Assembly (NCBI GenBank): GCA_963725325.1
Contig: CAVRYF010000014.1
Span: 1 to 64,000 of the forward strand
DNA from: DATBJJ01 sp963725325
GTDB taxonomy: Bacteria > Acidobacteriota > Vicinamibacteria > Vicinamibacterales > 2-12-FULL-66-21
DNA: 64,000 nucleotides
Reading direction: 5' to 3'
Each line of letters begins with the position of its first letter. Within the stretch, counting starts at the first letter, position 1. A program made the position numbers and the translations under genes. The notes beneath the pieces were generated by a model that was not told where the DNA came from, did not search any database, and was given only the letters and a program-made list of their open reading frames with translations. Shown piece after piece: positions 27,201 through 34,296 of the stretch.

Positions 27201-27521
27201 CTGCACCAGGCCGAGCGTCAGCGAGATGTTGTTCTGCGCCTCGGTGCGAAATCCCGACAGCGCGGCGGTAATCGTGTACGGTCCGCCTATCCGCATCCCC
27301 TGAATGAGGAACCGTCCGTCGGCCTGCGTGACCGCTTCGTAGGTGCTCCCCGAGGGCTGGTGCACGGCGCTCACCGTCGCACCCGGAATGACGGCGCCCT
27401 GTGCGTCCTTGACGACGCCGGTGATGGCGCTCGTGGTCACACCCTGCGCCGAGGCGCGGCCGGCCGGCCAGAGCAGTGAAAGAACCAGGAGGACTGGCAA
27501 CCAGGAAGTCGTACGCCTCAT
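24207..27521 (-). CDS. TonB-dependent receptor, Oar-like with carboxypeptidase-regulatory domain
   Basis: A 1104-aa outer-membrane protein. Signal peptide at 1-25 (LLVLSLLWPAGRASAQG). Residues about 28-110 are a carboxypeptidase-regulatory-like beta-sandwich (SAITGVVKDAQGAVIPGATV, DGRFLIQGMRIGGPYTITA). A plug domain follows (about 125-240, with SVTRDEIAILPTVSGRINDI and NITVDGSYFNNSFGL), then the barrel ending in the aromatic YTLMISFRYNFN. This is the Oar type that is greatly expanded in Acidobacteriota and is thought to import oligosaccharides or other large nutrients. No TonB box or partner enzymes are evident nearby, so the ligand is unknown. Confidence 0.93.
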   Translation of the reverse strand: MRRTTSWLPVLLVLSLLWPAGRASAQGVTTSAITGVVKDAQGAVIPGATVSAVHQPSGSTYEAVTQADGRFLIQGMRIGGPYTITAALSGFRTEAQNNISLTLGLVQDVSFALALASVAETVTVTGETSPVFSSTRTGAATSVTRDEIAILPTVSGRINDITRLTPQYGGSGTFAGQDNRMNNITVDGSYFNNSFGLGGQPGDRTGVAPISLEAIEQVQVSVAPFDVRQANFVGAGVNTVTRSGTNRLSASIYHRFRNESFVGTEARGLAFNPGVFNTDTTGGWAGGPIIKSRLFAFGSYEKQEDTRPLSTFRANTGGEAAAGSVTRVLASDMNTISSLLSGSFQYDTGPYENVDKLTPAKPFLVKADYNLNNSNKISFRYSQLNSSTDVLLSTSSSLGIGRSSGTNTTFLGFKNSNYTILENYKSGIGEWNSTIGTTMSNSLTVGYTTNDESRGDIGKLFPFVDILDGAGVAYTSIGSEPFTPNNELRYNTFQLQDSFTKYSNRHTLTFGGSLEKYNSENVFFPGKQSAYVYNSLNDFYSDLNGYLANPNRTTSPVTLRRFQVRYTNIPGQEKPVQPLSVWYGGGYAQDVWRPKSNVTLTAGLRVDVPFFGDTGYDNPNVDALTFRDETGAAVQYESGKLPDPKALWSPRVGFNWDLGSDQRTQIRGGTGVFTGKPAYVWISNQIGNTGMLTGFIQDDNVTTRPFNPNPDFYKPATVTGAPAASVDLAVTDPDFTFPQTWRSNAGVDQKLPWGMIGTAEFIYNRDVNGIYYINANLPAAQSAFVGADTRPRWVGTSCATATAGPCVSRLNNAAGNQITNAIVLKNQNVGRSWNTAFSVAKLLQSGFTFKGAYSYGVSRNTIDAGSIASGSFTGNAMSGDPNNPGMAFSSNSPGHRVFVTASYTKQYFSWGGTTVSAFWEARTNGNNSYIFSGDMNGDTATTNDLIYIPRDVSEMNFVQFTAPSGRVFTAAEQAAAWDAYIAQDSYLSKHRGEYAERGGVFLPMVKRIDLSVSQDIFHVFGGQKHSGQIRLDITNFGNLLNHNWGVGQRLVQNQILTNPAADAQGRASYRMAVVNNALPTASFQTTTFAADVYTLMISFRYNFN

Positions 27522-27708
27522 GTCCGCTCCATTGTCAGGGCTGAAAAACGAGGGAAGACCGCGCAGGTATTTGTCACCGGCCCTCCCACCGCAAAAATAC
27601 AGTGAGGCGGGTGGCATTGCAAGACGTTCCGAGAGTCTTTACGTTGCCGTAAAACGGATTTGTCTTGCCCGGGGGAAAGTGAGACATTTTTGTCTCGCCG
27701 GCGCGGCC

Positions 27709-27846
27709 TCAGAACCGGAACGTGCTGCCGTTCTGCGTCTGCGCGGCGAAACTGTGCTCGCCGTTCTTGTTCTGCCGGCGGCCCCAGAGGACGTCGGTGA
27801 CGAGATCGAGCCGCGGAATGGGGGACCACATGAAATTGACCGTCGA
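27709..27846 (-). pseudogene. C-terminal remnant of an outer-membrane porin (DcaP-like)
   Basis: About 45 codons read STVNFMWSPIPRLDLVTDVL and WGRRQNKNGEHSFAAQTQNG, ending STFRF and a stop. The W-S-P-x-P-x-x-D-L pattern, the G-R-R-x-N-K-x-G motif and the terminal Phe after a final beta strand are characteristic of DcaP-like porin C-termini. Upstream the frame stays open but becomes unrelated Arg-rich sequence, so the gene has lost its 5' part. It is a remnant next to an intact TonB receptor. Confidence 0.55.
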
Positions 27847-27902
27847 CTGCCTCGTTCGCTGGAGCGCCGTGTCTCGACGGAAATTATTTCTGCCGGGAGC
27901 GA

Positions 27903-28187
27903 CTACTCGCGGAACCGTGCGGGCTGAGCGCGTTCTGAGGTGGCGTGGTTGGCCCGTTCGAGCTGTTTCTCGTAGAGACGAATCCACATGGCCGCCGCTT
28001 CCCGGAGGGCGTCATTCTCCTCCAGGAGCCGGGCGTTCTCGGCGGTCAGGCGGCGGTTGTCGTGGAGCAGATCGCCGCGCGGGCGCTCCCGCGCTGATAT
28101 GGCAAGACCCCTCGCGGAGTCGGAACCTGAATCGAAGGAAACCTCGACTGACGCTGGCACCATCGGGATCATTGAGACCTCGCTCAC
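27903..28187 (-). CDS. Small coiled-coil protein, function unknown
   Basis: A 94-aa protein with a clear coiled-coil core (about residues 38-80): LLHDNRRLTAENARLLEEND followed by ALREAAAMWIRLYEKQLERA. Heptad leucines and asparagines are regularly spaced. The N-terminal 35 residues are Ser/Val-rich and unremarkable. No membrane segment is visible. It may be a small dimeric structural or regulatory protein; I do not recognise a family. The regular heptads argue against a chance frame. Confidence 0.5.
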   Translation of the reverse strand: MSEVSMIPMVPASVEVSFDSGSDSARGLAISARERPRGDLLHDNRRLTAENARLLEENDALREAAAMWIRLYEKQLERANHATSERAQPARFRE

Positions 28188-28505
28188 CGGTAATAACGAC
28201 GAGCAGAGCGAAAGAGGACACCTTGATGATGACCAAAGCTTGTAACAAGAGTGCGTCAGTCACAGTATTTGCTCGAGCCACCAGTTAAGCCTTTAGCCTC
28301 TAACGGCTTGTGGCCGCTTGTCATCCGGCCTGCCCCGCAATCGCCCACCTCGTCGCCGTCATCGGCGACAAATCTGTCCGGAGCCATGAGCGGCCGGGTC
28401 GCCGACTCAGCAAACTCGAGCAAAAGGCGAATTCCCATGAGCTTGAACGTCGCGGCGAGGTGAAACCACAATGCTGGGAGAGATTCGGTAAGTAAGGAGG
28501 TTGCA

Positions 28506-29003
28506 ATGGCGAAAGCAAAGAGTCCGGTTCCCGAGGGCTACCACACCGTCACGCCACAACTGACGCTCGACAACGCCGCCCAGGCGATCGAGTGGTACAA
28601 GAAGGCTCTGGGCGCGGAGGAAGGCAGCCGCGCCGTTGGACCCGACGGGAAAATCCTGCACGCGGAATTGCGCATCGGCGATTCGCGCATCATGGTCAAC
28701 GACGCGATGATGGGCAGCAAGGGCCCGAAAGCGATCGGCGGATCGCCGGCATCATTCTGGATCTACGTCGCGGATGCCGACGCACTGTTCAACCGCGCCC
28801 TGGCGGCAGGTGCGAAGGGTGTTGGTGGTCCGATGGGGTCGATGGGAGACCAGTTCTGGGGCGATCGCTGCGGGACGCTGACCGATCCGCACGGCTATGC
28901 CTGGACGATCGCGACGCACAAGGAAGATCTCACGCGCGCGGAGCTCGAGCAGCGGCAGGCGGAGTGGATGAAGCAGATGGCGGTTCAGCCGGCGCACAAG
29001 TAG
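28506..29003 (+). CDS. VOC-family protein (PhnB/glyoxalase-like)
   Basis: A 165-aa VOC protein of the PhnB-like type: PEGYHTVTPQLTLDNAAQAI, EWYKKALGAEEGSRAVGPDG, ILHAELRIGDSRIMVNDAM, and WGDRCGTLTDPHGYAWTIAT. The D-P-x-G-Y-x-W ending is the family signature. Relatives are annotated as glyoxalases or 3-demethylubiquinone methyltransferase-like proteins, but catalysis is unproven. A perfect AAGGAGG lies 5 nt before the start, which suggests strong translation. It stands alone. Confidence 0.9.
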   Translation: MAKAKSPVPEGYHTVTPQLTLDNAAQAIEWYKKALGAEEGSRAVGPDGKILHAELRIGDSRIMVNDAMMGSKGPKAIGGSPASFWIYVADADALFNRALAAGAKGVGGPMGSMGDQFWGDRCGTLTDPHGYAWTIATHKEDLTRAELEQRQAEWMKQMAVQPAHK

Positions 29004-29085
29004 CCGGGTGAATCGGCGAGCTTCGGCTTGTCGAGCCGAAGCTCGCGCTCGACAGCACGCGAGCGAAGGCTGTGAAGAATAACCT

Positions 29086-29838
29086 TCAACCGGAAGAACG
29101 AGCCCGAAACCTGGACTCCCACGAAGCCGGACTTTGACGGAAATATCGGCTGAGAAACCGGTACAGCCTTCGATGCGCATCTCTCAGCTCAATCGGCTTT
29201 TGAAAGAATGCTTCGACGGCGCACGGAAAGAACTCCGAGGGCTGCAGAGCATACGATGCGAGGATCGACTCACCTTCGGCGATACGGGCCAGCTCGTGCG
29301 CCTGAATGGCTTCCCACAGCTGAATCTGCGCGTCGGGGAGGCCCACTGGCACTCTGATTTGTTGTCCCCTGGCGTAGGTCAGCAGGTGCGCGAACTCGTG
29401 CACGCCGAGATGATAGGGATCTTCGTAATGGGCGAAGCTGTGCCGGAGCGAGGGGACCGACAGGATGACAGTGCCCCAGACATGGGCCATCCCACTCAGC
29501 TCAGGCCGGCCGATCGCGTAGTCGCGATCGAAGTCATCCGGGTACAGCAGAACCTCTGACACCTCGCTCCACTTGTAACCGGGCCACCCGACGCTCAGCG
29601 CCGCGGCTGACGCAGCCACGAGAAGCCGCAGAGGATCGTCGACCTCTGTTTCGACTCCCGTAATGCGTTGTCTGGCGATGAATCGCTGGACGTCTCGTTC
29701 GAAGGCGGTCGCTAGCCGGCCAGGCAGACGCCGATAGTGGGCAGAGTGGTCCCAGAGAAAGGACGCCCATTCATCCGGAAATGGTTCCGGTAAAGGGACT
29801 CGCGAGCGGTGAAACCAATTGAGCACTCGTCCCATCAT
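29086..29838 (-). CDS. mtfA: MtfA-family zinc-dependent peptidase
   Basis: A 250-aa cytoplasmic metallopeptidase. In E. coli MtfA binds the Mlc repressor and regulates glucose PTS genes. The zinc motif HEFAH is at about residues 145-149 within YHLGVHEFAHLLTY, and the downstream EFFPCAVEAFFQKP supplies the third ligand. LLVAASAAALSVGWPGYKWSEVSEVLLYPDDF is a typical earlier block. No Mlc or PTS gene is near, so here it is probably a general peptidase. The first of two adjacent Met codons is used. Confidence 0.88.
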   Translation of the reverse strand: MMGRVLNWFHRSRVPLPEPFPDEWASFLWDHSAHYRRLPGRLATAFERDVQRFIARQRITGVETEVDDPLRLLVAASAAALSVGWPGYKWSEVSEVLLYPDDFDRDYAIGRPELSGMAHVWGTVILSVPSLRHSFAHYEDPYHLGVHEFAHLLTYARGQQIRVPVGLPDAQIQLWEAIQAHELARIAEGESILASYALQPSEFFPCAVEAFFQKPIELRDAHRRLYRFLSRYFRQSPASWESRFRARSSG

Positions 29839-29958
29839 TCGGCGCTACGTTGAGCCCGCTGCTTGGTGCTGCCGTGCGTTCCTCAAGGATAGCGTCTGAA
29901 GGTGGCGAATCATCGATCGGTTTCTCGATGGACCACTGGTGCGTCCTACCGCCAGCGA

Positions 29959-30045
29959 CGAGCGAGAGCGAGTGAGCCGCCCGAGCGGCCTACCTGCCAA
30001 GGCTTCGGTGGGTCCGCCGTAGCTGCAGCGAAGGCGGAAGCAGGG
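29959..30045. repeat. Imperfect direct repeat flanking phd-vapC, copy 1
   Basis: A segment starting with CGAGCGAGAGCGAGTGAGCC and ending in AGCGAAGGCGGAAGC. The same series of blocks recurs at 30953-31039 with substitutions and small indels. It contains GC-rich inverted words able to fold. The pair brackets the phd-vapC module. Confidence 0.65.
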
Positions 30046-30148
30046 ATCGTGCCCAGCAATGGTCACCATTCGGGGCACTATCAGAAAGCCACCAGCCGTC
30101 TGCCGATTGTCGGTGATTGCCAGTCACCGGCCGCTCGGGGCGCCTGAA

Positions 30149-30166
30149 TGTAGTAACATCACTACA
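30149..30166 (+). promoter_or_regulatory. Probable Phd operator
   Basis: TGTAGTAACATCACTACA is a 6-bp inverted repeat with 6-bp spacer whose last base is the first base of the antitoxin ATG. Phd/YefM antitoxins bind palindromes at this position. The overlap suggests a leaderless or very short-leader transcript. Function is inferred. Confidence 0.55.
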
Positions 30167-30447
30167 TGAAGCTCGGATTGCGGGAAGCAAACCAGCACTT
30201 CTCGAAGGCAATCAAGGCCGTCCGCGCCGGCAAGGAAGTCGTCCTGACCGAGCGAGGTCAGCCGATCGCCATCATCAAGCCGGTCAAGAATAGGTACGAA
30301 CCCGACGCCGCGCTCAAGCAGATGGCGGACGAGGGATTGATTACCCTGCCTACCCGCAAGGGACCACTGCCGCGCTTCGAACCGGTTCCGCTTAGCGGCC
30401 AATCTCTAGCGCAAACGATCATCGACGATCGAGAAGATCGCGCGTAG
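30166..30447 (+). CDS. Phd/YefM-family antitoxin
   Basis: A 93-aa antitoxin. The N-terminal DNA-binding domain is clear: MKLGLREANQHFSKAIKAVR, then AGKEVVLTERGQPIAIIKPV. The C-terminal half is polar and probably disordered until bound to toxin. The stop codon lies 6 bp before the toxin ATG, so translation is coupled. The module sits between two imperfect direct repeats, next to tRNA-Arg, and looks like a mobile cassette. Confidence 0.9.
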   Translation: MKLGLREANQHFSKAIKAVRAGKEVVLTERGQPIAIIKPVKNRYEPDAALKQMADEGLITLPTRKGPLPRFEPVPLSGQSLAQTIIDDREDRA

Positions 30448-30453
30448 TTGCCA

Positions 30454-30903
30454 ATGGACTATGCGTATTTCGATACGAGCGCGTTGATCAAGCGCTACGT
30501 CCAAGAACCGGGTCGCCGAGAAGTACTGGGTCTGCTCCGCAGGAATCAGTGCGTGGTTTCTGCGGTCTTGCCGGTCGAAGTGCGGAGTGCACTGCGCCGC
30601 CGGGTTGCCGAGAAGACGCTGGACGGCAACCGAGTGCCGAGCATCCTGAAGCGGCTTGCCGCCGACCGTGCCTACTGGACCGTCATCGAGGTTTCAAGCG
30701 AGGTACTTGCGACGGCGGAGTCGTTGAGCGGCGCACATCCGTTGCGTGCACTGGACGCCATCCACATCGCATCAGCCAGACTGTTCGGCGTTCGAATTGC
30801 CTCACAGGCCTTCACCTTCGTCAGCGCAGACCTGCGACAGACCAAGGTGACCGAAGCGTTGGGGGTCAAGACCCGGTACGTCGGGACGACATTGCCTCTT
30901 TAA
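30454..30903 (+). CDS. vapC: VapC-type PIN-domain toxin
   Basis: A 149-aa PIN-domain ribonuclease, toxin partner of the upstream Phd-type antitoxin. The acidic active-site residues are visible: Asp in YFDTSALIKRY (about residue 7), Glu in VLPVEVRSALRR (about 45), Asp in LRALDAIHIASA (about 100) and Asp in TFVSADLR (about 122). Family members cleave tRNA or rRNA. The ATG is preferred to a TTG two codons upstream because it leaves a conventional gap after the antitoxin stop. Confidence 0.9.
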   Translation: MDYAYFDTSALIKRYVQEPGRREVLGLLRRNQCVVSAVLPVEVRSALRRRVAEKTLDGNRVPSILKRLAADRAYWTVIEVSSEVLATAESLSGAHPLRALDAIHIASARLFGVRIASQAFTFVSADLRQTKVTEALGVKTRYVGTTLPL

Positions 30904-30952
30904 GGACATATGTTCTAGCGTGATCCGGACGGTTCGGAACCGAGAACACGAA

Positions 30953-31039
30953 CGAGCGGAGCGAGTGAGCCCGGCGGAGCGGCCCGCCTCCGCCATGGCT
31001 TCCGCGGTCCGCCTAGCTTCAGCGAAGGCGGAAGCCGGG
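30953..31039. repeat. Imperfect direct repeat flanking phd-vapC, copy 2
   Basis: Starts CGAGCGGAGCGAGTGAGCC and ends AGCGAAGGCGGAAGCC with the same block order as 29959-30045. It includes the 9-bp inverted pair GGCTTCCGC/GCGGAAGCC. The two copies bracket the toxin-antitoxin module at about 1 kb spacing. Confidence 0.65.
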
Positions 31040-31099
31040 CGAAGGGGTCCCCGCGAGCGAGCGAGTAAGGAAGTTCGAGAGACGAAGTCCCTCGAATGA

Positions 31100-31115
31100 T
31101 ATTGGTGCGCCCTGC
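31100..31115 (-). repeat. tRNA-Arg 3'-end scar (att-like)
   Basis: TATTGGTGCGCCCTGC is identical to 31173-31188, the last bases of tRNA-Arg(ACG) with CCA and two or three bases beyond. The duplicate lies 73 bp downstream of the tRNA 3' end in the same orientation. It is consistent with an integration scar at this tRNA. Confidence 0.6.
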
Positions 31116-31175
31116 CCGCCTACGCGCTACGGCGCGCCACGGGCGTGTCCAGATCTGAACTGACGCTGAAAGTAT

Positions 31176-31252
31176 TGGTGCGCCCTGCAAGACTCGAACT
31201 TGCGACCTCCTGGTTCGTAGCCAGACGCTCTATCCAACTGAGCTAAGGGCGC
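31176..31252 (-). tRNA. tRNA-Arg (anticodon ACG)
   Basis: A 77-nt tRNA with encoded CCA. Acceptor stem GCGCCCT pairs with AGGGCGC, D-arm GCTCAGTTGGATAGAGC, anticodon arm with loop CTACGAA giving ACG, and T-arm GCAAG-TTCGAGT-CTTGC. A34 is expected to be deaminated to inosine by TadA, encoded at 12011-12466. Confidence 0.96.
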
Positions 31253-31334
31253 GAGGGGGTGGTGACCTCGGGACTCCATGGTTGCGGCCCTGGCACCTGC
31301 GCGAAACTTCAATTATACCCGAACAGACACGAGT

Positions 31335-31358
31335 CAAGGCTCTTGGCTCAGGGCTCAG
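31335..31358. repeat. Single word-repeat arm A4 (GGCTCAG family)
   Basis: CAAGGCTCTTGGCTCAGGGC and a further CTCAG repeat the family A word between tRNA-Arg and moaB. No full matching arm follows. Confidence 0.45.
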
Positions 31359-31400
31359 CCCCTGGCCCCGTGAGCCCGGCCGTGTCGATATACTGAACCC

Positions 31401-31898
31401 GTGAGCGCCCCCGCGCACCGGAAGGAGGCACCTGCATCGGTTGGGTGCTTCGTGCTGACGATCAGCGACACGCGCACCGAGGCCAACGATGCCAGTGGTG
31501 ACGCGATCGTGGAGTTGCTCACCGGCGCCGGACACCAGGTCGCCGGCCGGCGCATCGTGCGGGACGACCCTGCGGCGGTCCGCGAAGCGGTGCAATCCGG
31601 CATGAGCACGGCCGACGTCGTCATCACGACAGGCGGTACAGGCATCACGGCTCGCGACAGCACATACGAGGCGCTGGCGGCGCTCCTCGAGAAACGCCTG
31701 GACGGATTCGGCGAGCTCTTCAGGATGCTGAGCTACGCGGAAGTCGGAGCCGCCGCCATGCTGAGCCGCGCGACTGCCGGGTCGATCGGATCGAGGGCCG
31801 TCTTCTCGCTGCCGGGCTCGGAGCATGCCGTGCGGCTGGCGATGACCAGGCTGATCCTGCCCGAGGTTGGACACGTCGTGCGGGAACTGAGGCGCTAG
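31401..31898 (+). CDS. moaB: MoaB/MogA-type molybdenum cofactor biosynthesis protein
   Basis: A 165-aa protein of the MoaB/Mog fold, which binds molybdopterin and adenylylates it before metal insertion by MoeA. VGCFVLTISDTRTEANDASG is the N-terminal block, and VVITTGGTGITARDSTYEAL carries the G-G-T-G pterin-binding motif, followed by FGELFRMLSYAEVGAAAMLS. It is directly followed by moeA with no gap, forming a two-gene molybdenum cofactor operon. GTG is the start. Whether it is strictly MoaB or MogA in function cannot be told from sequence. Confidence 0.93.
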   Translation: MSAPAHRKEAPASVGCFVLTISDTRTEANDASGDAIVELLTGAGHQVAGRRIVRDDPAAVREAVQSGMSTADVVITTGGTGITARDSTYEALAALLEKRLDGFGELFRMLSYAEVGAAAMLSRATAGSIGSRAVFSLPGSEHAVRLAMTRLILPEVGHVVRELRR

Positions 31899-33116
31899 AT
31901 GGCAACTGTACGGCCGATTCGCGAAACCATCCCGCTCGAGGAGGCGCGCGCGCTGCTTTTCGACGCCGTGGTGCCGATCGCGCGCACCGAACGGATCGCC
32001 ATTCGCGAGGCGCACGGGCGCGTCATCGCTCACGCGGCTGTGTCGCCAGTCGACGTGCCGCCGTTCGATCGCGCCGCGATGGACGGCTATGCCGTGATCG
32101 CCGCCGACACGTTCGGCGCCAGCTCGTTCGAGCCGAAGACCCTCGACTGCATCGACACCGTCTTCACCGGCCAGGTCGCGCGCGCACACGTGACGCGCGG
32201 CACCTGCATCGAGATCGCGACGGGCGCCCCACTCCCCGACGGCGCCGACGCGGTGGTGATGGTCGAAGAAACCGAGAAAGGCACCGCTCGCGAAGTCCGG
32301 GTGCTGACGCCCGTGTACCCGCGGCAGCACGTCGGCCGCCGCGGCGCCGACATCACGGCCGGCCAGTCGCTCTTCTCACCCGGCGACGTCCTGACGCCGA
32401 GCCGCATCGGCGCGCTCGCGGCGATGGGACTCACCGAGGTCGATGTGTTCGCACGGCCGCGCGTCGCGATCCTCTCGACGGGAAACGAAATCGTGGACCC
32501 AGGCCAGCCGCTCGCGCCAGGCCAGCTCTACGACATCAACCAGTTCACGCTGGCGTCGATCATCGGCGCGCACGGCGGCATCGCTGTGGTCCGGCCAACA
32601 GTCGCCGACAGCCTCGAGGCGCTCACCGAAGCGGTCGCGGCGACGGAGGCCGACGACCTGCTCGTCTTCTCAGGCGGAAGCTCTGTCGGCGAGCGCGATC
32701 TCATCATCGACGTGATCGGAAAGATGGGCGAGGTCGTCTTTCACGGCATCGCAGTGAAACCAGGAAAGCCCACAACGTTCGGACAGATCGATCGGCGGCC
32801 GGTCTTCGGCATGCCGGGTTACGCGACCTCGTGCCTGTCGAACGCGTACATGCTGCTCGTCCCGATGCTGCGCCGCATCGCACGCCTGCCGGAGTATCAA
32901 CCGCACGTCGTGCGGTTGCCCCTCTCGCGCCGCATCGTGTCGACGACGGGCCGCCATCAGTTCTACACGGTCCGGATTGAGAACGGCGGAGCCGTGCCGG
33001 CATTCAAGGCATCAGGTGACATCACCAGCATGGCCCAGGCCGACGGCTACATCGAAATCCCCGCGCACACCGACATCGTCGAAGCCGGCGAGATGGTCGA
33101 CGTCAAGCTGTTCTGA
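31899..33116 (+). CDS. moeA: Molybdopterin molybdenumtransferase MoeA
   Basis: A 405-aa protein that inserts molybdate into adenylylated molybdopterin. Key segments are PVDVPPFDRAAMDGYAVIAA near residue 50-70, ATGAPLPDGADAVVMVEET near 105-125, GRRGADITAGQSLFSPGDVL near 147-167, the MoCF-binding stretch STGNEIVDPGQPLAPGQLYD near 193-212, and FSGGSSVGERDLI. Length is normal. It starts immediately after the moaB stop codon. The cofactor pathway is only partly represented here; MoeB-rhodanese lies at 60-61.6 kb. Confidence 0.95.
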   Translation: MATVRPIRETIPLEEARALLFDAVVPIARTERIAIREAHGRVIAHAAVSPVDVPPFDRAAMDGYAVIAADTFGASSFEPKTLDCIDTVFTGQVARAHVTRGTCIEIATGAPLPDGADAVVMVEETEKGTAREVRVLTPVYPRQHVGRRGADITAGQSLFSPGDVLTPSRIGALAAMGLTEVDVFARPRVAILSTGNEIVDPGQPLAPGQLYDINQFTLASIIGAHGGIAVVRPTVADSLEALTEAVAATEADDLLVFSGGSSVGERDLIIDVIGKMGEVVFHGIAVKPGKPTTFGQIDRRPVFGMPGYATSCLSNAYMLLVPMLRRIARLPEYQPHVVRLPLSRRIVSTTGRHQFYTVRIENGGAVPAFKASGDITSMAQADGYIEIPAHTDIVEAGEMVDVKLF

Positions 33117-33119
33117 ATC

Positions 33120-33584
33120 ATGTCCAGCCGCTCGACCCTGACGACGGCGCCGGCGTTCCAGCTTCCGACGCAGAAGGGCGATCTCCGGTCGCTCGAGGAA
33201 TACCTGAAGAAGGGTCCGGTCCTGCTCGCTTTCCATCGCGGGACGTGGTGCCCGAACTGCCGCACGAGATTCGCCGAGCTCGCGATGAACTCCGCGGTCT
33301 ACACGGCGCGCGGCTGGGAGGTCGTCGTGGTCGTTGCGCAGAGCTCCAGCGCCGTTCGACGCTACGTCGAAGACAAGGGCCTGCCGTTCAACATCTTGAT
33401 CGATGAGTCGCGGGAAGTATCAAAGGCGTACGGCGTCTGGCAGCGTATCGGCCTCGATGCCTGGAACATCGCGCGGCCGTCACTCTTCCTGATCGAACCG
33501 ACAGGCGCGATCCGTTATTCGTTCATCGCCGCCAGGCAGGACGAATTCCCGTCGCATGAGGAGATACTGAAGGAGATGGGGTAG
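33120..33584 (+). CDS. Peroxiredoxin-like AhpC/TSA-family protein
   Basis: A 154-aa thioredoxin-fold protein. APAFQLPTQKGDLRSLEEYL and LLAFHRGTWCPNCRTRFAEL give the AhpC/TSA start with a C-x-x-C pair instead of the classic P-x-x-x-T-x-x-C motif. Later features are VVVVAQSSSAVRRYVEDKGL and PSLFLIEPTGAIRYSFIA. It is probably a thiol peroxidase-like or thioredoxin-like antioxidant protein. It starts 3 bp after moeA and converges on superoxide dismutase across hairpin B, so two oxidative-stress genes meet tail to tail. Confidence 0.88.
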   Translation: MSSRSTLTTAPAFQLPTQKGDLRSLEEYLKKGPVLLAFHRGTWCPNCRTRFAELAMNSAVYTARGWEVVVVVAQSSSAVRRYVEDKGLPFNILIDESREVSKAYGVWQRIGLDAWNIARPSLFLIEPTGAIRYSFIAARQDEFPSHEEILKEMG

Positions 33585-33678
33585 AGCTGTCAGCTGTCAG
33601 CTGTCAGCAAGACCATTCTGATCTAATCGCCGATTCGGATCAGAATGCTCTGACTGACAGCTGAGGGCTGACAGCTGT
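33585..33678. repeat. Word-repeat hairpin B (AGCTGTC family)
   Basis: Three AGCTGTC words start directly after the peroxiredoxin stop codon; the other arm has TGACAGCTG and GCTGACAGCTG and ends 5 nt from the superoxide dismutase stop. The inner inverted pair ATTCTGATC/GATCAGAAT surrounds TAATCGCCGATTCG. This inner part matches element A3 (24098-24197) although the outer words differ. Confidence 0.8.
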
Positions 33679-33682
33679 GAGC

Positions 33683-34282
33683 TCACTTGAACCGCTTGTT
33701 CACCTCGTCCCAGTTCACGACGTTCCACCACGCCGCGATGTAGTCGGGACGACGATTCTGGTACTTCAGGTAGTAGGCGTGTTCCCACACGTCGAGGCCG
33801 AGGATGGCTTTCTTGCCTTCCATCAGCGGACTGTCCTGATTCGCGCTGCTCTCGATCACGAGCTTGCCGCCGGCGTCGATGAGCCAGGCCCACCCGCTGC
33901 CGAACCGGCCGACACCAGCCTTGGCGAACTGCTCCTTGAATGAGTCGAAGCTGCCGAACGACGACGCAATCGCCTCGCCGACCCTGCCCGTCGGCGCGCC
34001 ACCCTTGCCCGGGCCCATCAACTCCCAGAACATCGTGTGGTTGACGTGGCCGCCGCCGTTGTTCCGGACGGCCGTGCGAATCTCTTCCGGCACGGTGTTG
34101 ATGCCGCGCACCAGATCGTTCGCGGTCTTCTGCTGGAGCTCCGGCGCCTTCTCGAGCGCCGCGTTCAGGTTGTTCACATACGCCGCGTGATGTTTGTCGT
34201 GATGAATCCGCATCGTCTGTTCGTCGATGTGTGGCTCCAGGGCGTTATAGGCATAAGGGAGGGGTGGGACTTCGTGGGCCAT
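33683..34282 (-). CDS. sodA: Superoxide dismutase (Fe/Mn family)
   Basis: A 199-aa Fe/Mn superoxide dismutase. Metal ligands are recognisable: His in IHHDKHHAAYVNNLN (about residue 27), His in GGHVNHTMFWELM (about 82), and Asp and His in GLDVWEHAYYLKYQNRR (about 164 and 168). MGPGKGG after the second ligand is more common in Mn or cambialistic enzymes, but metal choice cannot be fixed by eye. No signal peptide, so cytoplasmic. The symbol sodA or sodB would depend on the metal. Confidence 0.95.
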   Translation of the reverse strand: MAHEVPPLPYAYNALEPHIDEQTMRIHHDKHHAAYVNNLNAALEKAPELQQKTANDLVRGINTVPEEIRTAVRNNGGGHVNHTMFWELMGPGKGGAPTGRVGEAIASSFGSFDSFKEQFAKAGVGRFGSGWAWLIDAGGKLVIESSANQDSPLMEGKKAILGLDVWEHAYYLKYQNRRPDYIAAWWNVVNWDEVNKRFK

Positions 34283-34296
34283 GCTTCTGCTCCTTG

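Larger units (their letters stand above)
30904..31175. other. Spacer between vapC and tRNA-Arg with repeat and scar
   Basis: No gene is seen. It contains the second flanking repeat (30953-31039), a cluster of GAGCGA words, and a 16-bp duplicate of the tRNA-Arg 3' end (31100-31115). The frames are interrupted or biased to Arg/Pro. Confidence 0.55.

Noticed and set aside
24396..27479. 1027-codon open frame antisense to the TonB receptor
   Set aside because: Shadow of a clearly conserved receptor gene; Arg/Val/Glu-rich translation without motifs.
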